Positions 16,743 to 31,147 of a stretch of 64,000 bases of DNA are shown here, piece by piece. Under the pieces are notes generated by a model. That model was not told the origin of the DNA, made no database searches, and worked only from the letters and a program-made list of their open reading frames with translations. Each line of letters starts with the position of its first letter. The stretch's first letter is position 1. The DNA lies in NCBI RefSeq assembly GCF_011751865.2, contig NZ_CP061770.1, forward strand, positions 248,001-312,000. Reading direction: 5' to 3'. The stretch is from Salinibacterium sp. ZJ70. Lineage in GTDB: Bacteria > Actinomycetota > Actinomycetes > Actinomycetales > Microbacteriaceae. Position numbers and translations under genes: made by a program.

Positions 16743-17942
16743 ATGAGCACCGAACAGAACACCGCAGAGACCACCCCCCGCCCCCGCTCCGCGTCGTGGA
16801 AGGGAATCGTCGCGGCGACTGCTGCCGCCGCCCTCGCCGTCGGTGCAGGCGTCACCTGGGTGGCCGTCGACCGCGCCGCCGCCGACGGCCGGATCACAGC
16901 CGGTCTCCAGACCCTCATCGACGTCGGCTACCCCGCGGCGCTCGCCGCCGTCACCGAGAACGGAACGACCCGCGACTACGCGGCCGGCATCGGCGACCTC
17001 GAGACGGGAGCGCCCGCAGAGACGGGGGAGGTGCGCATCGCGAGCAACACCAAGACCTTCACCGCGACCGTCGTCATGCAGCTCGTCGACGAAGGGAAGG
17101 TCGCGCTCGACGCAGCCATCGAGCAGTACCTGCCCGGCCTCATCCACGGCGACGGAGTCGACGGATCCCAGGTCACCATCCGGCAGCTGCTGCAGCACAC
17201 GAGCGGGCTGCCCGACTACACCGAGCTCGCCGCATCCGATCTGAAGGCATCCGCGACCGACTACATCTCGCCGCGCGACCTGCTCGATCTGGCGTTCACG
17301 CTGCCCGCGCAGTTCGAGCCCGGCGCAGAGTGGAAGTACACCAACACCAACTACCTCGTGCTCGGCCTGCTCATCGAGCGCCTCGAGCTGCGGCCGCTCC
17401 ACGAGGTCGTCGACACCCGCATCGTGCAGCCGCTCGGCCTTGAGCGCACCTACTTCCCCGGTGTCGGCGAGCGCGAGCTGCGCGGTGACCACGTGAAGGG
17501 ATACCACCCGGATGATGAGACGGGCGAGCTCGTGGATGCGACCGTGCAGGAGCCCTCGATTCCGTGGGCCGCTGGCGCGATGGTCTCCACCCCCGGCGAG
17601 CTCAACGAGTTCTTCGTCGCTCTGCTCGCCGGCAAGCTCACGAGCGCCGAATCGCTCGCCGAGATGAAGAAGACCGTGCCGGGTGAGACCGAGGTCATCG
17701 CCGGCTCCGGCTACGGGCTGGGGCTCGCGAGCTACCCGCTCAGCTGCGGCGGCGAGATCTGGGGCCACGGCGGCGACATCTTCGGCTACGAGACGCGCAA
17801 CGGAGTGGCCGCCGACGGCCGCGCGGTGAGCCTCGCGATCACCGCACTGCCCGGCACCGTGTCCGAGGTGACCACCATGGAGGAGGCGATCGCCGCCTAC
17901 CGCGTGGTGTACGACGTGGTCGACGACGCGTTCTGCGGCTGA
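16743..17942 (+). CDS. Serine hydrolase, beta-lactamase/D-Ala-D-Ala carboxypeptidase family
   Basis: 399 residues. An N-terminal membrane segment (GIVAATAAAALAVGAGVTWVAV, about 20-41) works as signal peptide or anchor, so the catalytic domain is extracytoplasmic. Class C-like motifs: SNTK (SxxK, nucleophile Ser) within RIASNTKTFTATVVMQL, YTNTNY (YxN), and HGGDIFGYE (KTG-equivalent HxG). The family covers carboxypeptidases, esterases and beta-lactamases; the activity cannot be fixed here. A strong AGGAGG site precedes the ATG. It is divergent from the two-component pair at 14723-16593, a likely regulator, and ends in a strong terminator. Confidence 0.9.
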   Translation: MSTEQNTAETTPRPRSASWKGIVAATAAAALAVGAGVTWVAVDRAAADGRITAGLQTLIDVGYPAALAAVTENGTTRDYAAGIGDLETGAPAETGEVRIASNTKTFTATVVMQLVDEGKVALDAAIEQYLPGLIHGDGVDGSQVTIRQLLQHTSGLPDYTELAASDLKASATDYISPRDLLDLAFTLPAQFEPGAEWKYTNTNYLVLGLLIERLELRPLHEVVDTRIVQPLGLERTYFPGVGERELRGDHVKGYHPDDETGELVDATVQEPSIPWAAGAMVSTPGELNEFFVALLAGKLTSAESLAEMKKTVPGETEVIAGSGYGLGLASYPLSCGGEIWGHGGDIFGYETRNGVAADGRAVSLAITALPGTVSEVTTMEEAIAAYRVVYDVVDDAFCG

Positions 17943-17950
17943 CACTCACG

Positions 17951-17988
17951 ATGACGCCCCGTCGCCTCGCGGTGACGGGGCTTCATCG
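17951..17988 (+). terminator. Stem-loop after the serine hydrolase gene
   Basis: A 14-bp stem, 17951-17964 (GATGACGCCCCGTC) with 17975-17988, has one mismatch and a 10-base loop. It begins 8 bases after the stop codon. Confidence 0.75.
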
Positions 17989-18004
17989 TGCCCAGGACGC
18001 GAAC

Positions 18005-18037
18005 GCGGATGCGGATGCGGAGCCGGATGCGGAGCCG
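18005..18037. repeat. Short hexamer-type tandem repeat (GCGGAT / GGAGCC)
   Basis: Units GCGGAT-GCGGAT-GCGGAGCC-GGATGCGGAGCC run in tandem between the serine hydrolase terminator and the stop codon of the convergent spermidine-synthase-fold gene. It is noncoding and probably the result of slippage at the very common GGATGC motif. Confidence 0.6.
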
Positions 18038-18038
18038 G

Positions 18039-18893
18039 TCAGGACTTCCCGATCTGGAAGATGCTGCGCCCCGGAGGGGGCGAGGCGACGGCGGTCGCAT
18101 CCGTCACGACCGGCGCGCCCGCGATCCAGTCGCGGAGCGTCTTCTTGTGCAGAAGCTGCGCCGGATGCGGGCCGCCTGCGAGCAGACGCGGCATCCAGTC
18201 GAGGGGGAGCGGCGCGGGGGATGCCACGAGCACGAAGTTGCCGAAGCGGCGCCCCTTGATCACCTGCGCCTCGCCCATCACGGCGGTGTCGTGGAACACC
18301 ATGCCGAGGGTCGCCGCCTGGCCGCGCGCGAAGGCGGCGCCGGATCCGTCGGCGATGTTGGCGAGCAGCACGCCGTCCGGGGCGAGCAGCTCCGCGCATT
18401 CGCGGTAGAACTCGACGCTCGTCACGTGCGCGGGCGTGCGCGCGCCCGAGAAGACATCGACGACGAGCAGGTCGACGGTGCCCCGCAGACCGTTCGGCAG
18501 CTTGCCGAGCATCTCCCGGGCGTCGCCGTAGCGCACGCGGATCGACGCGCCGCGGGGCAGAGGCAGTTCCCGCCGCACGAGCTCCACGAGCTCCGGTTCG
18601 ATCTCGATCACCTGCTGACGCGATCCGGGGCGTGTCACCGCGATGTAGCGCGGGATGGTGAGCGCACCCGCACCGAGGTGCACGGCGGTGAGCGGGGCGC
18701 CGGGCTCCGCGATCTCGTCGATCACGTGGCCCATGCGGGCGATGTACTCGAAGAAGAGGTGCGTGGGGTCGTCGAGGTCGACGTGCGACTGCGGCGTCCC
18801 GTCGACGACGAGCTCGAATCCGTCGGTGAAGCGGTCGCGGCGCACCTCGGCACGCATTCCGTTGGAGAGCTTGACGCTCGGCGTCTCCTGCAT
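18039..18893 (-). CDS. Spermidine-synthase-fold (class I SAM-binding-like) protein
   Basis: 284 residues. It has the Rossmann start VHLGAGALTIPRYIA, the acidic strand end VIEIEPELVELVR, GDAREML, and DLLVVDVFSGARTPAHVTSVEFYRE. This last motif is typical of the spermidine-synthase-like family often found alone in actinobacteria, where the true SpeE signature is absent. It is cytoplasmic. Whether it makes a polyamine or methylates something is unknown. The ATG at 18893 follows a GGGG run. The gene is divergent from the second GIN lipoprotein. Confidence 0.82.
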   Translation of the reverse strand: MQETPSVKLSNGMRAEVRRDRFTDGFELVVDGTPQSHVDLDDPTHLFFEYIARMGHVIDEIAEPGAPLTAVHLGAGALTIPRYIAVTRPGSRQQVIEIEPELVELVRRELPLPRGASIRVRYGDAREMLGKLPNGLRGTVDLLVVDVFSGARTPAHVTSVEFYRECAELLAPDGVLLANIADGSGAAFARGQAATLGMVFHDTAVMGEAQVIKGRRFGNFVLVASPAPLPLDWMPRLLAGGPHPAQLLHKKTLRDWIAGAPVVTDATAVASPPPGRSIFQIGKS

Positions 18894-18987
18894 CCCCCCA
18901 TTCTCCCCTTCACCACCCCCGAGGCCACCCCGCCCTACGGGAGGACGGGAGACGGAGGAGGGAGACGGGAGAGGAGATGCGGGGGTC

Positions 18988-19005
18988 AGCCCCACCGGAT
19001 GCGGG
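18988..19005 (+). promoter_or_regulatory. Upstream element shared by both GIN lipoprotein genes (copy 2)
   Basis: AGCCCCACCGGATGCGGG lies 84 bases before the ATG at 19072 and matches 15 of 18 positions of the element at 12206-12223. A possible -10 box TAGCGT (19040-19045) lies about 50 bases downstream of its CCCC core. Confidence 0.45.
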
Positions 19006-19071
19006 GGCAATCTCCCTGTTCGGCGGGGAGGTGCGGGCATAGCGTCGAGGTACGCCACGAAAGGACCCCTC

Positions 19072-19800
19072 ATGTCGCGCCACCGCATCCGCCTCCTCGC
19101 CTCCACCGCTGCGATCGGCGTCGCCGCCGTCGCCCTCGCCGGCTGCGTCGTCCCGTTCCCCGTCGTCGGCGACCAGACGCAGGGTGCCGATGACTTCACC
19201 GTGAGCGACAGCGTGCGCGGGCTCCTCCTCGAGGCATCCGGCGACGCGAAGGTGACGATCGGCGACGAGCCGCAGCTCACCATCTCGGGCCCCGAATCGA
19301 CTCTCGAGCGCGTCACGGTGGACGAGCGCAACGGGATGCTGGTGATCGGCGCCAGGGGTCCCGGCATCAACCTCCGAAGCCTCACGGTGACCCTCACGGT
19401 CACCGCGTTCGACGAGCTCGAGGTCGCCGGCGCGGGCGATGTGACCGCCGAGTTCACCCCGTCGTCGGATGTGCGCATCACGGTCGGCGGCGCGGGCGAC
19501 GTCGACGCCACGGGCATCGACGCCGAGAGTGTGACGGTCGCGATCGGCGGAGCGGGATCGGTCGTGCTCACCGGGGAGGCGGATTCTGCCGAGTACAGCG
19601 TCGACGGCGCGGGCGAGATCGACGCGACCGGGCTCGTCGCGAGAGACGCGACCGCCAAGATCAACGGCGCGGGCGCGATCGCCCTCCATGCGACGGGCGC
19701 CGCCGACGCCCAGACCTCGGGCATCGGCGAGATCACGATCCGCGGCGGCGCGGACGTCACACGCCGCGTCGACGGGCTGGGAACGATCACGGAGGAGTGA
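19072..19800 (+). CDS. GIN-domain (DUF2807) lipoprotein, copy 2
   Basis: 242-residue lipoprotein with signal peptide and lipobox (VALAGC, Cys near residue 25). The mature part is a beta-helix GIN domain with repeated turns VAGAGDV, VGGAGDV, IGGAGSV, VDGAGEI, INGAGAI. It is a paralogue of the protein at 12291, which uses GSGS turns. It has no catalytic motif. The gene ends in a very strong terminator, just before the rpoB promoter. Confidence 0.85.
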   Translation: MSRHRIRLLASTAAIGVAAVALAGCVVPFPVVGDQTQGADDFTVSDSVRGLLLEASGDAKVTIGDEPQLTISGPESTLERVTVDERNGMLVIGARGPGINLRSLTVTLTVTAFDELEVAGAGDVTAEFTPSSDVRITVGGAGDVDATGIDAESVTVAIGGAGSVVLTGEADSAEYSVDGAGEIDATGLVARDATAKINGAGAIALHATGAADAQTSGIGEITIRGGADVTRRVDGLGTITEE

Positions 19801-19822
19801 GCGTTCCACCCCCGGGAATCAC

Positions 19823-19858
19823 GCGCGGCGCAGCCTCCCCCGGCTGCGCCGCGCTTTT
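19823..19858 (+). terminator. Rho-independent terminator between GIN lipoprotein and rpoB
   Basis: A perfect 13-bp stem, GCGCGGCGCAGCC (19823-19835) with 19842-19854, a 6-base loop, and TTTT at 19855-19858. Confidence 0.93.
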
Positions 19859-19892
19859 ATAGACCCGGACGCGACGGATGTCAAGGAACAGG

Positions 19893-19922
19893 TAGACACG
19901 GCGCGTCATTTCGATCTATAGT
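19893..19922 (+). promoter_or_regulatory. rpoBC promoter
   Basis: TAGACA (19893-19898), an 18-base spacer, and TATAGT (19917-19922) are close to the housekeeping sigma consensus. The start would be near 19929, giving a leader of about 160 bases before the TTG start of rpoB. Confidence 0.75.
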
Positions 19923-20087
19923 GAATCTTTGCGCTCCCTCTACACCCATGCCCTCATATTGCGGTCGGCTGGCGTGGTTGCTTCGAGCGGTTCCCGAAAA
20001 TGATGGCGGGGCCGGCTGAGACTATCGGAGCGCCTCCACACTGACCGACACAACTGAGGCCGACGGGCCTCACGGAGGTTGTTTTCC

Positions 20088-23567
<3,480 letters not shown>

Positions 23568-23613
23568 GCCGGGCCGCAACAGGATTTAGAGAAGAAGCGA
23601 GAGAGAACACATA

Positions 23614-27486
<3,873 letters not shown>

Positions 27487-27503
27487 TAGGCAGCTGACCA
27501 GCA

Positions 27504-27536
27504 CGAAGGCCCCCGCTCACGCGGGGGCCTTCGTCA
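27504..27536 (+). terminator. rpoBC terminator
   Basis: CGAAGGCCCCCGC (27504-27516) pairs perfectly with 27521-27533; tetraloop TCAC, then TCATTT. Confidence 0.92.
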
Positions 27537-27626
27537 TTTCCGGGGCGAAGCGCAACCCCCACGGAAAACGATGCGTTCTCACACCCCGCGTCGTTACCCT
27601 GGGATGACGATTCCGAGGAGGCAGTC

Positions 27627-28571
27627 ATGCCGCAGAACAGTGAACCTACCCCCGAGGTCCAGGACGAGTCGGGAAAGTCGACGATTCCGCCGACTGTCTC
27701 AGAGCTCTCAGATCCCACAGAGCCACCCGCCGCGTCGCGGGCGGCGGTGCTCGATGAGGACGCGGCGGATGCCGAGGCTGTGGACGACGGCGCGGCAGCC
27801 CCCGCGCTGGTGAACCCGGCCACCCCGGAACCCGTCACAGCGGAGGCTGTCGCCGCGACCACCGAGGTGCATCCGGTCGCATCGACCCCTGACGCGCACG
27901 CGGCGGCTGCCCATGAGGAGCCGACGCGCGTCCTCCCCCCTCCCGCGCCCGTTCCGGCGTCCGCGTCGGGTCATGTCGCCGTGCAGCCGACTCCGCCCCG
28001 CGAGGTCGTGTACGTGCAGGCTCCGACCCCGCCGAAGCCCCGGCACAACCGCGGCTTCGGTGCGCTCGTCTCGCTCATCGGCGCCGTCGTGTTCGCTCTG
28101 GTCTACCTCGCCGTGGGGGGCGCGATCATCGCCCTGACTCCGGGCACGAATGTGGACAGCACCTTCCGCGAGTTCGCCTTGAGCGCGGCGTTCTGGATTC
28201 CCGTGGCGGCATACCTGGTGTTCTCGGTGCTGTTCGCACTGATCGCGGATCGCGCCTCCTGGTGGGCGCATGTGCTCGGCAGCTTGCTCGTCGCCCTGCT
28301 CACCTTCGCCGGATCGCTCGGCGTGCTGGCCCTCATGTTCGACGTCCCCGCCATGACGTCGGATGAGGCGAGTGCGTGGCTCGCGCTCATCGCGGTGAAC
28401 CCGTTCCTGATCGCCGCGACGCTGCTCGCTCGCGAGTGCGCCCTGTGGTTCGGTCTGGCGATCGCCTCCCGTGGCCGACGCGTGAGGCTGCGCAACGCCG
28501 AGGAGCGGGTGCGGTTCGACAGCGAGGTGGCCGAGCAGCGGGCAGCCTACGAGCGTGCACGACCAGCCTGA
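27627..28571 (+). CDS. Membrane protein with Pro/Ala-rich N-terminal cytoplasmic tail
   Basis: 314 residues, not recognised as a characterised family. Residues 1-145 are acidic then Pro/Ala-rich low complexity, ending in the basic KPRHNRGFG. They are followed by four TM segments (about 150-172, 188-210, 218-240, 252-275) and a charged tail (RGRRVRLRNAEERVRFDSEVAEQR). The layout matches actinobacterial small-membrane proteins found between rpoC and FHA genes. Its end overlaps the next gene by 17 bases, so the two likely form a unit. Confidence 0.75.
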   Translation: MPQNSEPTPEVQDESGKSTIPPTVSELSDPTEPPAASRAAVLDEDAADAEAVDDGAAAPALVNPATPEPVTAEAVAATTEVHPVASTPDAHAAAAHEEPTRVLPPPAPVPASASGHVAVQPTPPREVVYVQAPTPPKPRHNRGFGALVSLIGAVVFALVYLAVGGAIIALTPGTNVDSTFREFALSAAFWIPVAAYLVFSVLFALIADRASWWAHVLGSLLVALLTFAGSLGVLALMFDVPAMTSDEASAWLALIAVNPFLIAATLLARECALWFGLAIASRGRRVRLRNAEERVRFDSEVAEQRAAYERARPA

Positions 28572-28983
28572 TCGGCCGTCGCACCCGGAGCGGCTCGCGG
28601 CGCTCTTCATCGCAGTCACGTGGGCGGCAGTGGTGTTCGCCGTGTCGGGGCTTCTCGCGGTCGTACTCGACCGTGATCCGATCGATCGTCCGGTGAGCCC
28701 GTATCTGGGGGTCGTGTCGCTGCTGATCGCGATGCTCGTCGTCTACGCGGGCATCGTCGCCACGGTGCCGCGACGGGCGCCGTGGACGGGCGCGGTGCTC
28801 ACCGCGGTGGGGGTCGCGGTCGCGTTCCTGCTCATCGCGGCGATCGTCGATCTCGATCTCGCGATCGCGCAGCTGACGAGCCCGTTCGTGGCGGCGGCTG
28901 TGGTGCTCGCGCTCGTGCCTCCGTGGGCGTCGTGGGCGTACTTCGCCTCGCGTCGCCCCGGTGGCCGAGATCCCCTCCGGTAG
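28555..28983 (+). CDS. Small four-helix membrane protein, unknown function
   Basis: 142 residues, GTG start at 28555 inside the end of the previous gene. It has four TM segments (about 17-38, 49-70, 79-100, 108-130) and basic ends. No family motif is recognised. It is probably co-translated with the preceding membrane protein and lies 9 bases before the FHA gene. Confidence 0.7.
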   Translation: MHDQPDRPSHPERLAALFIAVTWAAVVFAVSGLLAVVLDRDPIDRPVSPYLGVVSLLIAMLVVYAGIVATVPRRAPWTGAVLTAVGVAVAFLLIAAIVDLDLAIAQLTSPFVAAAVVLALVPPWASWAYFASRRPGGRDPLR

Positions 28984-28992
28984 GGTTGCGCC

Positions 28993-29946
28993 GTGTTCGA
29001 ATACGTGCCGACCGCCCCCGACGGACCAGGTTTCGCGATCGTCACCGATCGCTTCCTCGGCCTCATCGGATCGGACGCACGCGCCTCAGTGGTGAGCGAG
29101 CTCTACGAGCTTCTCGAGCAGCCCGGCACCCGCATGGGCGATGTGCTGGACATCTTCCACGCACCGGCATCGGCGAGCCGGTTCGCACTCGTCGAGGTCG
29201 TCGACCCCGTGGCCCGGATCTTCCAGGTCGCGGTGCGCGGTGACGTCCTCGTGGATATGCGCGGTGCGACGGTCGATTCGTTCTCCGGTCCGCGCGGTGC
29301 GAACTGGATCACGGGGGAGGCGCGGGGGATCGCCTCGCTCAAGCTGTCGCTCAGCGCAGGCTCGTCGAGTGCGGCTCGCCTGCCGCTGCGCCGAGGCGTC
29401 GTGCACGCCTCCGAGGTGGGTGTGCGCCTCGCGTCCGCCGATCAGCCCTCGATCGAGCGGGCGAGCGAACCGCACCTCGAGACGGTGCGGGTCGATATGG
29501 CCGAGGTCCGCCGTCAGCTGGACGAACGGGAGGCGGAGCCTGCTCCTGCACGTGTCTCGCTGGATCGTGCACCCGTGCAGGTGGATCTGGCGCGTCTCGT
29601 GCGTCCGACCGGATGGATGCTGCATCTTCCGGACGGCAACACGCTCGACGCCGCCGAGCAGATCGTCGTGGGGCGGCGTCCGTGGCGCTCCGCACCGGAT
29701 GAGACATCGACCTGCTATGTGGTGGCGCATTCGCCGCGGCGCGAGATCTCGAGCAAGCATCTCGAGATCCGGCTGGTGGGGGAGGCCCTCGAAGCGCGCG
29801 ACCTCGATTCGGCGAACGGGACCGTCGTCCGAACCCCGGATCAGCCTCCACGCCTCCTGCACGGGGGGCGTGCGACACAGCTGAGAACAGGGGATACTCT
29901 CGATCTGGGTGAAGGTTTTCTCATCACCGTGGGGGTTCGAGGCTGA
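28993..29946 (+). CDS. FHA-domain protein
   Basis: 317 residues, GTG start. The first 150 residues are an unrecognised globular part (FEYVPTAPDGPGFAIVTDRFL...). The C-terminal 110 form an FHA phospho-Thr-binding domain: IVVGRRP, REISSKHLEIRLVG, RDLDSANGTVV, and GDTLDLGEGFLITVG. It is cytoplasmic, with no TM. Its place right before the kinase gene suggests it binds a phospho-Thr made by that kinase. A second FHA protein lies at 42056. Confidence 0.88.
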   Translation: MFEYVPTAPDGPGFAIVTDRFLGLIGSDARASVVSELYELLEQPGTRMGDVLDIFHAPASASRFALVEVVDPVARIFQVAVRGDVLVDMRGATVDSFSGPRGANWITGEARGIASLKLSLSAGSSSAARLPLRRGVVHASEVGVRLASADQPSIERASEPHLETVRVDMAEVRRQLDEREAEPAPARVSLDRAPVQVDLARLVRPTGWMLHLPDGNTLDAAEQIVVGRRPWRSAPDETSTCYVVAHSPRREISSKHLEIRLVGEALEARDLDSANGTVVRTPDQPPRLLHGGRATQLRTGDTLDLGEGFLITVGVRG

Positions 29947-30012
29947 TCTGTCGTCCGCCGCTGTGATGGCGCACGCCCCCCGAGATCATCACGAAAGGCT
30001 GGATCGACGACC

Positions 30013-31146
30013 GTGGCTCGACGCACGACCGCACTCCCTCCGGTGCTGCCCGGCTACAGCTACATCCGCCCGCTCGGTTCGGGTGGCTTCGCGGATGTCT
30101 TCCTCTTCGAGCAGGACATGCCGCGTCGTGTGGTCGCGGTGAAGGTGCTCGTCGATGACGCCGTCAACCCGGATGTGCTGCGTGTGTTCAACGCGGAGGC
30201 CGACATCCTCGCGAGGCTGAGCGCGCACCCGGCGATCGTGACGATCTTCCAGGCCAGCATCTCGGCGGATGGCCGCCCCTACTTCGTGATGGAGTACTGC
30301 CCCGATTCGATGAGCACGCGCTACAAGAAGGGGCCGCTTCCGGTCGCCGATGTGCTCGATGCGGGCGTGCGTATCGCGTCGGCGCTGGAGACAGCGCACC
30401 GCAACGGCGTGCTGCACCGCGACATCAAACCCTCGAATGTGCTGCTCACGAGCCTCGGTGCCCCCGTGCTCGCCGATTTCGGCATCGCGTCGGCTGTCGC
30501 GCGCTCCGATGACGCCCCCGAGGTGTTCGCGATGTCGGTGCCGTGGTCGTCGCCCGAGGTGCTGCAGGAACATGTGGCGGGCTCGATCCCGAGCGAGGTC
30601 TGGAGCCTCGGCGCCACGCTCCACACCCTGCTCACGGGACGCTCGCCGTTCGAGCAGGAGGGTGTCAAGCACACCCGCGATCAGCTGAAGTCGCGCATCA
30701 TCAAGGCCTCGTACGTGCCGACCGGCCGGCCCGACACGGGGGTGCGCCTGGAGGCGGCGCTCGCCCGCACGATGCAACGGGATCCGGAGCGTCGTTTCGC
30801 CTCGATGCTCGAGCTCGCCGAGGAGCTGCGCTGGGCGCAGTACGACCTGGGTCTTCCGCCGACGGCCCTCGACGTGCCGACGACCGAGTGGGCGGCCGCT
30901 GCGGTACCCGTCGACTTCGCGCAGGAGGCGCCTCGTGGCCCGGTGATCTCGACGGTGCGCCAGGACTCGCGTCGCTCGGCGCGCGCCGAGACGCTCGCCT
31001 CCGCGCAACGGCGCCGGGCGGAGGCCGAGACGGCGGCGAAGAAGCCGGTGTCGCCGGTGCGCGCTGCCGTGATGGGCGGCGTCGTGGGCGCGGTCGTCGT
31101 CGGTCTCGTCGTCGCGGGCGTTCTCGTGGGCACCGGGGTGCTCTGA
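30013..31146 (+). CDS. Transmembrane Ser/Thr protein kinase with almost no extracellular domain
   Basis: 377 residues, GTG start. Kinase motifs: G-loop LGSGGFADV, VAVKVL (Lys), VLHRDIKPSNVLL (catalytic loop), ADFGIA, and SPEVL in place of APE. A juxtamembrane stretch of about 70 residues (from 275) is Arg/Ala/Thr-rich. One TM helix (AAVMGGVVGAVVVGLVVAGVLVG) ends only about five residues before the stop. PknB-type kinases usually carry a large extracellular sensor here. The next gene starts two bases later and encodes a huge extracellular protein with a membrane helix at its N-terminus. Likely substrates are the Thr-repeat protein at 44138 and the FHA proteins. Confidence 0.93.
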   Translation: MARRTTALPPVLPGYSYIRPLGSGGFADVFLFEQDMPRRVVAVKVLVDDAVNPDVLRVFNAEADILARLSAHPAIVTIFQASISADGRPYFVMEYCPDSMSTRYKKGPLPVADVLDAGVRIASALETAHRNGVLHRDIKPSNVLLTSLGAPVLADFGIASAVARSDDAPEVFAMSVPWSSPEVLQEHVAGSIPSEVWSLGATLHTLLTGRSPFEQEGVKHTRDQLKSRIIKASYVPTGRPDTGVRLEAALARTMQRDPERRFASMLELAEELRWAQYDLGLPPTALDVPTTEWAAAAVPVDFAQEAPRGPVISTVRQDSRRSARAETLASAQRRRAEAETAAKKPVSPVRAAVMGGVVGAVVVGLVVAGVLVGTGVL

Positions 31147-31147
31147 G

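Noticed and set aside
17943..18038. GCGGAT repeats as part of a coding extension of the spermidine-synthase-fold protein
   Set aside because: The gene has a stop codon at 18039 and the repeat lies after it; the strong terminator of the other gene is right beside it.
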